A stretch of 64,000 bases of DNA, taken from contig FJUW01000092.1 in assembly GCA_900074885.1 (NCBI GenBank), positions 42,539-106,538 on the forward strand, read 5' to 3'. A program made the translations under genes and the position numbers. The DNA is from Rhynchosporium graminicola (taxonomy: Eukaryota; Ascomycota; Leotiomycetes; Helotiales; Ploettnerulaceae). Positions 23,901 through 36,299 of this stretch are shown here, one piece after another (the first letter of the stretch is position 1; each line of letters begins with the position of its first letter). A model generated the notes under the pieces. It did no database searches, was not told where the DNA came from, and saw nothing but the letters and a program-made list of their open reading frames with translations.

Positions 23901-24967
23901 TCTATATCGACTATTATAAGCTTAATACGATCACTCGAAAGGATTCATATCTAATACCTAGGATCGATAAGCTCTTAACTTATATATCTAAAGCTATAGT
24001 CTTTACTAAACTAGATATCCGTATAGTATCTAATCGTATTTATATAGACCCTGAATCAGAGGAGTATATTATCTTCCGAACCCGCTTCGGATCCTATAAA
24101 TATAAGGTACTACTTTTTAGGCTCTATAACAGACCTAGTACATACTAATAATATGAGAATAATATTCTACTAGATTACTTAGACGATTTCTATATAGCTT
24201 ACTTAGATAATATCTTTATATACTCAAAAACGCTCTAGGAGCACGAAGAATGTATTAAATTAGTACTATAGCGCTTAATAGATACCGAACTCTAAGTAGA
24301 TATTAAGAAGAGCGAATTCCATATTACTCGGACTAAATACCTTAGATATATTATTACTACTAATAGAATCGAGCAAGATCCTGAGAAAATAATATTATTA
24401 GTAAACTAGAACTACCCCGAAACGATAATAGCTATAAAATCCTTCCTAGGATTCTATAGTTTCTACTATTAATTTATTCGGAATTTCAGCCTTATCGCTG
24501 AACCTCTCTCTATACTCACCCGGCTTATAGTACTATAGAATTTCACTAATAATTATAAGAAATCCTTCGACGAGCTATAGTAATAGCTACTATTAGTATA
24601 GAAATTATACTATTTCGACTCAGACTTATAGACTAAGCTAGAAACCAATACTTCCGATAGTATAATAGCTAGAGTTATCTTCTAATTATATAAAGATAAC
24701 TAATAGTATCTAATTAAATTCTACTCTTATATTCTTAATAAATACGAACTAAACTAAGAGATCTATAATAAGGAATTATATACTATTATTAAATCTTTTC
24801 GGAAATAGAGACCTGAACTTATATTATTATAATATTATACTAGTATATATATAGACTATCGATCCTTAGAATACTTTATAACTACTAAGGTCCTAACTAG
24901 TAAGTAAGCTAGATAGATAGAATTCTTATCCGAATTCAACTTTCAAATTATATATACGCCTAGTAAA
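20990..24967 (+). pseudogene. element A gag, protease, RT and RNase H remnant
   Basis: Gag runs to a zinc knuckle near 22560 in which Cys codons now read Tyr (RYYNYRQLSYIKLDY from a CCHC box). A protease motif (LIDTRANGYL, from DTGA) lies near 22850. RT lies at about 23750-24480, with FYIDYYKLNTITRKD, the RIPed YLDD box AYLDNIFIYS, and FLGFYSFYYQFIRNF. RNase H lies at about 24600-24960, ending FNFQIIYTPS at the insertion point. Stops are TAA/TAG. These enzymes would copy the element's RNA into DNA; none can work now. Confidence 0.85.
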
Positions 24968-25466
24968 TGTTGGATTTGTAACCAGTACCTTGGTCAGTTT
25001 ACCATTACCTTGGTCAGTTCTGCCTGCATTGGCATACACACCCTGTACCTTGTCAGTACATGGTCTTAGTACCTGGTTCAGTACCTTGCCCATGTACCTT
25101 GTTGTACCTGGCACCTATACCCTGTACCTTGTCAATAGCCTGTACCCTGCATACTCTATTAGAGTTACTATGAAGGTTCTCGATAGAGTTTTACTACTCT
25201 CTATTACGTATATCGTACTTCTAGAGGTTTCTACTGACGTACTACTGACGTAGTATGATTCTACGGTATACGTGTCTTCTTCTATGGAGTTCTGTATCAC
25301 GTAGTATAGAATATTCTTGAGAGCTCACATAGCTATATAAGTAGCTAGAATCTCTCCTGTAGTCAGCTCTCTTCAAGCAAAAAGCAAGCAAACAAAGCAA
25401 GTCAAATTGATCACCTATTATTCTGTTATTCTGACCTTCGGCCGATTTCCACCCTCAATTTTCACA
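24968..25466 (+). repeat. solo LTR of copia element D, 499 bp
   Basis: It starts TGTTGGATTTGTAACC, ends TTTTCACA, and is flanked by the 5-bp duplication GTAAA (24963-24967 and 25467-25471). It matches the LTR at 60990. It keeps many CA/TG dinucleotides, so it escaped most RIP and is young. The first 180 bp repeat the octamer GTACCTTG and close variants many times. Confidence 0.95.
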
Positions 25467-25493
25467 GTAAAGATAACGCTAAAGCTAATATCC

Positions 25494-25989
25494 TGTCACG
25501 AACCAGTATAGTTCTTAGCACCAAAACCGTCCTGGCATCAGAATACTAATAGTACTACCTAGTGGTATATACCAGACGAGTTTTGATACTAGAAAAGAGT
25601 TAGTACTATTAGAGGAAAGGCACTAATACGGTTATGATATAAACTAGCGAGTAGTACTATACGCCTACTTATATAGCAGTAATAATAGTATTATAGCTGT
25701 AGGTGATCTAGAGGATCACGTGATATACTAGACTACTAGACGGTCTTACGGGCTTACACGCTCTGTAAGATATCTTATATAGCTAGCATAAGGGAACGAA
25801 AGCTCTATATAAGACTAGCACTTCTACTATTAGATAGAAGCTTCGTGCTCAAATTTATATATTAATTAGTACCTGCTTATAATATCTTAATTCTAATTAA
25901 GAACTAAACTTCTTATTTACTTTACTTTATAGCTAATACTAACTAACGAGCTTATATACCGCGTATTAGTCAGAACTGGGAACGTTATA
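25494..25989 (+). repeat. 5' LTR of element B
   Basis: 496 bp, same length as its 3' partner and as the copies at 42200 and 56439. Confidence 0.92.
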
Positions 25990-26069
25990 CTTTAAGTACC
26001 TTACTTAAAGTATTATTAATAAGAACGAAATAGCCCTTAAAGAAAGATTAGTTATAGGAGAAAGATCCT

Positions 26070-27120
26070 AAGTCGATAAGATAGAGAAAATTAATAAAGT
26101 CACTCTACCTCGAGTCAACCTGCCTAATACCTATTATAGAAACCGTAATAACTTAGGATAATTTATCCTTTAGTACTAAATATATCTCGCCTTTAATAAA
26201 GATAAGTTCGAAGCAGATTCCCTTAAAGTACTATAGATTATTTCGTTTCTCTATAATACTACTACCCACTAGATCGAACCGGCCTTAAGTGATTACTTAG
26301 TTAATTATTACCTAACCGGGGCTTATTCTATTATTATAACTAAAAAAAGTCGAGTTATCTTTCGAACTATTATAAGCTTTATTACTACTATTAAAGGAGT
26401 CTTTAGAGACTCTTATAAGAAAGAATAAGCCGAGAAGCACCTACTCGGAATTCGATAGCGAGAATCTATTTATAAATATACTACTAAGTTCTATTACTAT
26501 TCTATATAATTAGACTAGACTATTAGTAGATTAATAGCTTAATACTACTAAGGCCTTAAGGATTATATTAAGAATAAGCTCTCTAGGACTAATAAACTAG
26601 ATAACCTAGAGGACTTAATTAAATTATCTATTACTATTAATAAACGAATCTAGGAATAAGTAAAGAAGAAAGGAGAATATTTTATACTTATTTACTTCCG
26701 AAAACTCTAATTTCTATAGCGACTTAGTAAATATCAGGGAAATTTCTAACCTTACTCGAATAATAAATATAACTATTATAATCTGATAGAAATAGATAAA
26801 ATAGAAAGAGGATCTAAAAGCTAAGCTAAGAAAGATAAACGTTAAGAGAAGAGTCTTTACTATATATATAATAAGCTAGGATACCTCGTATATAATTATT
26901 CTTAGAAGAAGAAGTAAGAAGGAAAAACTTAGAATAAACCTAAGAAAAAATTCGGACTAGTAGAAAAGAAGCTAGATTACTAAGAGGCTTCTAGCGCAGA
27001 GTAGAGTTCGCAGGACTTTATAGCTTATAAATCTTGTAAAGAATTCGAAGAGAACTTAGTTAAATTTCTAAATAAAAACTAAGAAAGCTAGAGTATTATA
27101 GATAAAAGAAACTATTTATA
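26070..27120 (+). pseudogene. element B gag remnant
   Basis: The plus-strand frame shows a retrotransposon gag core (TKFYYYSIQLDQTISRLIAQ, YYQGLKDYIKNKLSRTN) and, near 26860, a CCHC zinc knuckle degraded to YYIYNKLGYLVYNYS. The Cys-to-Tyr and His-to-Tyr changes are those expected from RIP. A gag protein would form the particle and package the element RNA. Confidence 0.8.
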
Positions 27121-27649
27121 TAATAACTTTCTATATAATAACGAAAACTAGACTCCTCGAAATCACGATAATAGAGGAAGAATATAAGCTTATAATAGAA
27201 CTAAGTCCGATTTTATAGAGTATTATTAAACTTATAATATATCTAACTTAGGTATAAACTATATTATTACTTATTATAATACTATTACTATTATATTCTA
27301 AATTAATACTAGGGATATCGAGGAATAACTAGACCGTTATATAGCTAACCTCGAAGGAGAACTAGAACTAAAAGAATTTGAATAACTAGATTAGTTCCTT
27401 CGAGTAAAAGATACTTAAGCTATTACTAAGGAAATAGGAGAGGAACGCTATTAGCAGAGAAGATAGTACTTATTAGAAATAGCTACTTATTAAAAAAATA
27501 GTACTAGATCCGATCTAAAGGCGAGCTAACTTCTATTATTATATACCTTATACTATAATTACTTACGAACCCGGCCTTAGGACCTAGTTAGATAAAATAA
27601 TAAGGAGAATTATTAAAGAAGCACGTGATTACTCTTTAATAGAACTATT

Positions 27650-30600
27650 ATACTTAGAGCTTACTACTACTAGAGAGTTCGATTAGTTAATCTTACTAGT
27701 TATAATAGATAATATTAAGATAAAAGCACTTATTAATTCAGGAGCTATAAGATACCTTATAAACCCGGCCTTTATCGAGAAATAGAATATTCCTATTATT
27801 ATTAACCTAAAACTATATTACTTTACTTTATTAGATAGAAAAAGCACTAGATCAGATAAATAGGTCCGTAGAAAGATAAGAGGAATAAAGATAATTATTA
27901 ATAGATATAAAGAAACACTCTACTTCGATATAGTACTTACTAGATAATATAATATCGTATTAGAAATATTATAGCTATATAACTATAATCTTAGCGTAGA
28001 TTAAGTAACTAAGAAAGTCATTTTTAGTAACTATAAATATAAATATAGTTAACTAGCTAGTAAAAGAGAAGCTAGTACTACCTCCTTAATAATAACGCTA
28101 ATAGACTCTAGCTAGTTAAGTCGTGTTTCGAATTTAGATAGAACTTAGGAATTATCTTAGTCAGATAGATAATATTTAAGAGTAGCTACACGAATTATAT
28201 AAGAAGTTCTCGAAATTATTCGAGGATCCGTAGGATATAAGAGCTCTACTTAAGTATAAACCTTAGTTTTAAAAGATAAACTTTAAAGATAGATTTATAC
28301 TTATCGTAGAGAAACTTCACTATTATAACTATAATATTATAAGGATATTTAAGAAGTATTAAGAGTTAAGTATAAAGAAAAGATAGATTCGGAAATCTAA
28401 GTTATTTTATGCTATTAATATACTAATAGTTAAGAAAGCAGGAGATCTTAAAAGGAGACCTTATAGAGACTATCGAATCATTAATAGTAAGATTATAAGG
28501 GATATATATCTTTTACTAAATACTTAGTACCTGCGGGATAAGCTAACTAGAGTAAAGATATATACTAAGTTAGACTAATATAACGCGTTTAATTTAATCC
28601 GAATCAAGGAGAAACACGAGTAGAAGACTGCTTTCGTATTACCTTTAGGGCTATAGGAATATATAGTAATACTATTCGGCTTAACTAATACCCTAGCTAT
28701 ATATTAAAAGTAAAATAATAATATTCTTAAAGATTTTATTAGGAAATTCGCTATATACTACTTAAATAATATCCTAATATACTCAGAGACTATCGAGGTA
28801 TACTAAGGCTATATTACTTAAGTTATAGAAGTATTACATAAAGTAGATTTCTAGACTAAAGTTATCGAAATACGAATTCTCAGTTAAATAAGTTACTTTC
28901 CTAAGATATATTATCTACTTAGAAGAGATATGTATTAATTCGGAGAAAATCAGAGCTATAAAGAAATAGGAATTACTAAAGAACATTAAAGATATATAAT
29001 TATAATTAAGTTTCGCTAACTTCTATTAATAGTTTATTAGAAACTATTCTAAGATTACTAAACTACTTACGAGCTTAATAAGGAAAAGCGTTCTTTTTAC
29101 TTAGATTAGCTAGTATAAGGAAGCTTTTCAGAGAATTAAGAAAGAATTCATAAAAGAACTAATCTTATATAGTTTTGACGAAGAGAAGGAAAGTATAATA
29201 GAAATAGATACCCCTGATACTTATACTAGCGTAGTATACTTATAGCGAGATAATAAAAGATAATTATATCTAGTCGCTTACTTTTCAGAGAAAATATCTC
29301 TAGCCGAATAGAATTATAATATCTATAAGAAAGAACTTATAGCGATCGTTAAAGTACTTAAATATTAGAAAATATACTTATAAGGAGCTAAGTTCCTAGT
29401 TATTATCTATACTAACTATATAAATCTTCGAACCTTTATAACTACTAAGGTCTTAGTTAATCGGTAATTAGCTTAATAGTTAAAGGAACTCGCCTCTTTT
29501 AACTTAGTTATTAAGTATATATAGGGGAAAGATAATATATAAGCAGATACTCTAAGTAGACTACTAAGTTATAAGGATAATAAGGTCTATAATAAGACTA
29601 CTTTACTTAAATAGCTAGATAATAGAGATATAGTTACTAATATCCGAGAAGCTATTATAATTAAGTAAGAAATTAAGGGACCTTAGTATAATACCTTAAA
29701 GAAAGCCTAGAAGAAGGATAGAGTATCCCTAGATAAGACTAAGAAACTTATTATAAGGAATATAATTAAGAATAGTATTATATAAGTTAATAGGAAAGTT
29801 TAGCTTCCGCTAAGCTTAGTAGAAGTATATATTAAAGAATAACACGAGCTTCTCGCGTATAGATACTAAAGGATACGAAGAATATATCCGAGGATTTCAA
29901 GAAACTACTAGTTAGAAGGACTCCGCCGAGTAGTTAAAGAAGTACTAGCTGATTATAATACCTATATTAGAAAAAAGTCTTCCTGATATTTACCTTATAA
30001 GCAGAAAATTATAGTACTAATACTGCTATTATCTTAGAAATCGATATTACAGGACTTTATAGGGCTATTACTACTATCGAAGGACCTAGTTATAAGAGTT
30101 AGCTATAATATAATACTTATTATTATAGAAAGACTTACTAAGTATATAATCTTAGTACTAGTTTTATTTACTCTTATAGCCGAATACCTAGTATAAGGCG
30201 ACCTTAAGGAGGTAGTCTCTAAGTATAAAGTACCCGAAGAAATCGTATCGGATCGAGATAAGCTATTTATATTAAAGTTCTAGAATACTTTAATAGAGTT
30301 CCTAGGGACTAAACGGAAACTATTAATAGCTTTCTATCCTTAGATAAATAGAGGAAACAAAAGTATAAACTAAGTAGTTAAAGTATACTTATACTACTAT
30401 ATTAACTATTAATAAAATAATTAAGTAGAACTACTACTATTAGTAGAGTTTATATATAATAGCTCGATTACGGAAATGATAAAAGTTATACTATTCTTCG
30501 CGAATTATAGTTGTAAACCTATCGCCTATAGAGAACCTAACGTTACTATTAAGGATAATAATATAGCTTATATCTAGGTCCGGAATATCTAGGACCTCTA

Positions 30601-31110
30601 TAAGGAAGTCGCAGAGGAACTCTAGTTTATAGTAAAGAAGAATACGTACTACTATAATAAGAATTATAATCAGAAGCTAACGCTATAGGAAGGGGATAGG
30701 GTTTACTTTCTATAGAAAAATATTAATATATAGAGACTAAACGATAAGCTAAACTATAAGAAACTTGGACTTTTTAAAATTAAATATATTAAAGAACCTT
30801 TAAATTATAAACTCTAGCTACTAGCTATAATAAAGAAGATATTCCTGATATTCTATATATCCTTATTAGAAAAGGCACTACCGGGAGTACTACTAGCCCC
30901 GAAGATATACGCTAAACTAGTTAACTTACTTATAGAATATAATATAGAGGAACTACTAGATTATTAGTATAAACGAGATATTATTAGATACTTAGTGAAA
31001 TAGAAGAACTACTTATATTCGGAAAATTTATAAGAACTTAAGTTAAGCTTTTACTACTTAGTATTACTAGCTAATTTCTATCGATAAAATCTAGATCTAC
31101 TTAGAGCAGG
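27650..31110 (+). pseudogene. element B pol remnant with C-terminal chromodomain
   Basis: Order: protease (ALINSGAIRYLINP, near 27730); RT (YRDYRIINSKII ... KLDQYNAFNLIRIKE ... IYYLNNILIYSETIE, 28460-28800); RNase H (to about 29520); integrase (29900-30500, with EEIVSDRDKLFI). A chromodomain follows near 30930-31090 (EYNIEELLDYQYKRDIIRYLVK, then a KNYLYSEN stretch). Chromodomains of this class guide integration to marked chromatin, fitting insertion into older repeats. TAG/TAA stops are frequent. Confidence 0.85.
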
Positions 31111-31700
31111 TCCGCAGGGTCGAAAGGAAGGTCGATCGTTAGGTCGAACGAGGGGTCGATAGGGACGTCGGAACTAGAGGGTTCCGCGCCCGCTAACTTA
31201 GTATTATTAGATACTCTCTCCCTTTTCTATTTCTCTTTTTCTTTCTTTTCTAGAGCTTTAAGAGTATTAAGCTTAGCTATTAAATTCAGACTAGTAGTAA
31301 TTATCTTTTGCCGCCTTTCGTATAAGAAATATTTCTATTTCTTTAGACGAAGAATCTTAGCTATAGCCTCCTCTTTCTCTGCATCGAGTTTCTTAATCTG
31401 AGAATCTAAAGATTCCTAGTCTCGCGCTAAAGGTATAGAGTTAATAACTCGAATATCGCATATTTTATTCAGTCGGGCGTAATAACTATATTAGGTTAAT
31501 TTAGGATCGCGAGGCGATATATACTCTTTATATTCCGCCTTTTCATATCTAGTATATAATACTATGATTTTACCCCTTAATTCTATTTATCTTCTAAGTA
31601 TAATATAATCGACTCGTTTAGTTAAGCGTTCAGAGGGTATAATGAAAGAAGGAGATAGCTATAAGTAGTCGTTGATATTTCCTTAGGTATACTTAAGCAT
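31090..31700 (-). pseudogene. antisense accessory ORF of element B, coiled-coil-like
   Basis: On the strand opposite to gag-pol a frame runs from ATG at 31700 for about 200 codons, broken only by about seven TAA/TAG codons and no TGA. Restoring them mentally as Gln or Trp leaves one continuous protein. Its first part holds RLTKRVDYI and LYTRYEKAEYKEYISPRDP. The middle is charged (KKLDAEKEEAIAKILRLKK, then LKALEKKEKEK) and would suit a coiled coil. A low-complexity acidic tail follows (AEPSSSDVPIDPSFDL), overlapping the sense chromodomain end. A sister copy at 55790-56433 keeps the frame with a 12-nt indel. Not a family I recognise. Confidence 0.6.
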
Positions 31701-31729
31701 AAGGATACGCTAAGATAGAAAGGGGATTA

Positions 31730-32225
31730 TATCACGAACTAGTATAGTTCTTAGTACTAAAACCGTCCTAGCACCAGAATACTAATAGTACTACCTAGTA
31801 GTATATACTAGACGAGTTTTAATACTAGAAAAGAGTTAGTACTATTAGAGGAAAGGCACTAACACAGTTATGATATAAACTAGCGAGTAGTACTATACGC
31901 CTACCTATATTGCAGTAATAATAGTATTATAGCTATAGGTGATCTAGAGGATCACGTGATATACTAGACTACTAGACGGTCTTACGGGCTTACACGCTCT
32001 GTAAGATATCTTATATAGCTAGCATAAGGGAACGAAAGCTCTATATAAGACTAGCACTTCTACTATTAGATAGGAGCTTCGTGCTCAAATTCATATAATA
32101 ATTAATACCTACTTATAACGTCTTCATTCCAATTGAGAACCGAACTTCTTATTTACTTTACTTTATAGCTGATACTAACCGACGAGCCTGTATACCGCGT
32201 ACTTATTAGAACCAGGAACGTTACA
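31730..32225 (+). repeat. 3' LTR of element B
   Basis: 496 bp. The start is RIP-altered to TATCACG; the end GTTACA is intact. Confidence 0.92.
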
Positions 32226-32230
32226 TATCC

Positions 32231-34000
32231 TTAGCTATAGGGAATAAGACCTAAGGATATAGGAATAGCAGAAATAAGATAGCAGATCTCGGGTTTTATT
32301 ACCTCTAGACTATCTAGACCCTAGGATTAACGCGGAATTAGCTGAATATTATATCGATTAAATTAGTTATATATACCTAATATCGCTAGGAACTAATATA
32401 CTATCGGAACTCGTATATAACTCCTTTAATTTAATCGAGAAACTATACTAATTCAACTGAAAATCATTCTCTAATAAACAGAATATAATAGGAAATAGTT
32501 ATACTATTAATAATAGCTTACTACTTTATAATAGTTATCTATATATATAACGCTATACCCTATTATATACCTGTTTAATTAGTAAAGTTCATGTTTAAGT
32601 TTCCTCTACTTATCTAAATACTTGTAAAACCGCTGAAATAATTTCTACTTATTACTACTAGAAAGGACTTATATCGGATATGAAATAGTACACTCGTAAT
32701 TACCGCTCTTACTACTACTCTTATCTGAAGCAGACGAAATAGTAAGGATTCCTCTACTTATTACCGGTACTAAGCTACCTTATATAGCACTTAGCTATAG
32801 ATTTTAAGGACTTCCCGCCTGATAACTAGGGGTTTAATAAGATATTAGTATTTATTAACTACTTAGGAAAGGACTCCGTATTAGTACTATATTACTATAA
32901 TATCGATACTCGCGGGATAGCTATACTATTCATTTAATAGATATATTATTTCGGATATACCCCCGAGTTAATTATATCCGACTAAGGAGCTTAGTTTATC
33001 TTATCCTTCTAGTAAGAGTTTTACTATATAATTAGAGTTAAGATTAAGCTCTCTATCTCTTTCTATTAGTAAACTAATAGATAAATAGAGATTATAAACT
33101 AGTATATTAACTAACGCCTTAGACCTTTCGTTAATTACTATTAGAGTAACTCGGGCGAACTACTACTAATAATAGATTACGATTAAGTAACTTTACCTTA
33201 TGATTCTATTAGTATAGCGCTATATACCTTTAAATATAATATATTACTACGGAATAACTAGGATTAGAAGTAACTTACTATATTAATACTATAAGAGAAG
33301 CTTAACTATATTAATACTAAATCCTTAGCTAAACGTACTAAATCCGCTATCGAGTTTATAAAAGCTAATATACTAGCTACTTAGCAAAAGATAAGCGCTA
33401 TAACTGATCCGAAATAGCATAGTATCGACTAGGAAGTTAGAGATAAGGTATTTCTTTCTATAGGGAACCTTAAGAATTACTAGCTAAGTAAAAAGCTATC
33501 TAGCTTCTAAGTAGGATTATACTAAGTCTTAGCTAAGATCAGATACTCTTATAAGCTAGATTTACCTCCTAGATCTTTAATATATAATATATTCGCCTCG
33601 GAATTACTCTTTCAGGGCCCGGACGACTTATTACTAAGCTAAGAGCTACTAAGTCTACTCCCGGAGATTATTACTAGTTAAGAAGAGTAGAAGTTATAAG
33701 ATATACTTATTATATAGCTCTTAGGAAGTAATCTAAAGTATTAAGTTAGCTAACTAAGCTATAATCTAGACCTAACTTAGTATAACGCTTCTGATCTAAT
33801 AAGTGCTCCGTATAAGCTCAGAGACTTCTATCCTACTAATCTAAGTAAACCTAGATCTCCGCGTAAACTAGATTAATAGATTAAGGCCTAAGAAGATAGA
33901 AACTATAGTTATTTAGAGAATAATAAACTATTATAGATATTAGTGTTAAAATTTATTACTAAGGATAATCCCTCGATTATACTCTATAATAGCGCTATAT
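32231..34000 (+). pseudogene. element A integrase and chromodomain-like end
   Basis: The frame continues element A pol after the B insertion. Linker; integrase with LAIDFKDFPPDNQGFNKILV, LIISDQGAQFILSF and NSGELLLIIDYDQ; then a GLYQVLAKIRYSYKLDLP segment and a chromodomain-like tail (SDLISAPYKLRDFYPTNLSK). The DDE integrase would join element DNA to the genome. RIP-type stops throughout. Confidence 0.82.
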
Positions 34001-35300
34001 CTAAAACTTTATTTCCTCTACTACTTCTACTTTATTAGCTTTCTCTCCTAAGGTCTCTAGAGCTCCTAGTAAATCTGGAATATCTAGAACTAGAACTACT
34101 ATTTCTAACTCCTTACCTAAATTTACTAACATAGCCCGAGTAGCAGATCGAGTATAATAGCTAATCCTATAAGCTTTCTTATTTAGAGAAAGTCTAAGAG
34201 TATCTAGATCTAACGCTATCTCAGAACTAGAAGGCAAATTCCTCTTTCCTCTAGTATTAAATATTATAGCTCTAAATATAGCTTTCTTTATAAATTCCTA
34301 TATAATAGTATTTAACTCCTTTATCTGCTTTAATAGTATTTATACTACTACTCTAGACTTCGCCGAATCTACTATTAAAATATCTATATCCTATATTATA
34401 TTATTATTATACTAGTATCTAAGGGTTCTAGGATCTTAACTTATTATCTTAGTAAACTCTAACTTCTTGAATACTTTCTCTATAGATTATCTTAAGGCCT
34501 TAGTCTCTGCTGATTATATAATAGTAATCTCTAACGTAATAGTAGAAGCAGTAGATTTCGCGAGACGATAAATCCGATTAATAGTCTTATAGGTAGCTAT
34601 AATACCGCCCCGATTTAGCTCTAGATCCCTAGCTTCGTTACCTGGAAGTAAACCGGATAGGATAATATACTCTATATAAACGTAGTCAGGTAACTATAAC
34701 GCGTTAGTATATATAACTATAGTTAGGATCAGATAACTTATATACTTATAACTACTCTTTAATACTACGTAATACTTATAAAGCTTAGAGTTAGGCTTAT
34801 TAAATAAATAGAGAAGTTCTAGAGCAAGAGTATTATTATACTTTAGCTTAAGGAAAGCGCGAATATATCATAAGTAATATACTTAATATACCGCCGAAAG
34901 GGCACCGGCAGGAACTAGCAGAAGCACTAGAGATATTAGCGTTATAAACCTATAAAACCCTTATACCTTATCTGGAAAGTATTCTTAACTCTAAAGCAGG
35001 TAACTTACTTGTAAGAGAAGAAAGATTAATTAGGTCGATTAATATATAAGATTATAGTAGTACTATTATAGTATTAGTAAAGATAGCTACTCTAGTAACT
35101 ATATTATAGTCTAGGGAGAGTAAACTTATAGTTTAAGTAGTTTTCGAGGTTAAAGAAGAAAGGCCCTAATATTAATAAACCTCTTCCTTTATATACCCTA
35201 CGCCCTACTTAAACTCGACTCCTGCTATAAACAGATAAAGTAAATATAGTTCACCGCCTGATTTAGAAGCTTTAACTAATATAGTACTATTATAGTAATA
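34001..35300 (-). pseudogene. antisense frame downstream of element A pol
   Basis: After the pol end of element A, the minus strand holds a long frame (about 35000 to 34001), open from 34237 to 34001 and upstream interrupted mainly by TAG/TAA. Charged helical-looking stretches occur (SIEKVFKKLEFTKI, LLK*IKELNTII*EFIKKA). It could be the same type of antisense accessory gene as in element B, or an unrelated older insertion. I see no clear sequence similarity to the B frame. Confidence 0.35.
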
Positions 35301-35340
35301 TAACTAGCTAGTACCTAATAAAGGATTTATTACTACTAAA

Positions 35341-35571
35341 TGTTACGGTCCATATCATAACGGCCTCAGGCTCCTAGGTATCATAGCAGGCAGGGCTAGC
35401 GGGATGCGGTTAGTGCGTACTAGAGAATAATTAGTTAGTATAGCCTTACGGTTATACCTAGAGAAAGAGTCGAGAGTAGAAACCTCCTCTCTATCTTTTC
35501 TTCTCTTTACTTAGCGTACCCTTAAGGGCGAATACAACTTATTATCGACTCTCTATGCCTCTGCCGTAATG
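35341..35571 (+). repeat. 5' LTR of element C
   Basis: 231 bp, alignable end to end with 41969-42199. Differences are mostly C/T or G/A. Confidence 0.9.
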
Positions 35572-36299
35572 TAAGAAAAGATTAATTACCTCGCTAGGAA
35601 GCAGTAATATCTATTTAGAAATATTAAAGCTAGTACTACTTTCTTAGTACGACTACTACGACTTCTACCCTACCTATACTCGATAACTTCGACTACCCGC
35701 GCTATCTACTTCTATACCTCAGAAGTAGAGTATTATAAAGAAAGCTGAACTCCCTCCCTTAATTAGCACTACCTCTATAGTATAATTCCACTAAAAAACC
35801 TTATTACGATATTTTTTACGCCCTTAGCCTCGTGCTCAGCTTTACGTATCCTCGACCTTAAACCCTCCGAACCTCCACGACCTCTGCGAAGCTCCCTCCT
35901 ACGATTCTAACCTTATATATACCTATAAGAAGAGAACTCGATAGCTAAAGTAAGTTATCGTAAAAGGAATCCAAAGTGAACCTAATTAGTAACCTCCTAA
36001 TACCTTAATATATACTCTACTAAGGGACTTTAAGAATATACTTACCCTCGCGCTGCATTAATCTTCAGCCCCTTAAATAGGTCACTATTAAGCTTTAGAT
36101 CCCTCTTAAGCGCGTTTTTTAGCTATAGCGGGCCCTCCTATATGTAACCGCGCCGAAGCACTCGAGAGCCCTTTATACTAGATAGACTCTAGTTCCCCGA
36201 ACAGAAGAGGAAGAGCGAAAGCGCGCTAGTAGAGGATCTCGTAAGGGATACTATTAAGAGTAATCTAATTAAAAAAGAAATAGCATTAGGGTCTGATAG

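Larger units (their letters stand above)
25494..32225 (+). mobile_element. complete Ty3/gypsy chromovirus B, 6732 bp
   Basis: Two 496-bp LTRs (25494-25989 and 31730-32225) start TGTCACG (RIP form TATCACG) and end GTTACA (RIP form GTTATA). The 5-bp target duplication TATCC flanks the element (25489-25493 and 32226-32230). Inside are gag, pol with a chromodomain, and an antisense frame. The two LTRs differ at scattered C/T and G/A positions. It is inserted in the RNase H-integrase linker of element A. Confidence 0.95.
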
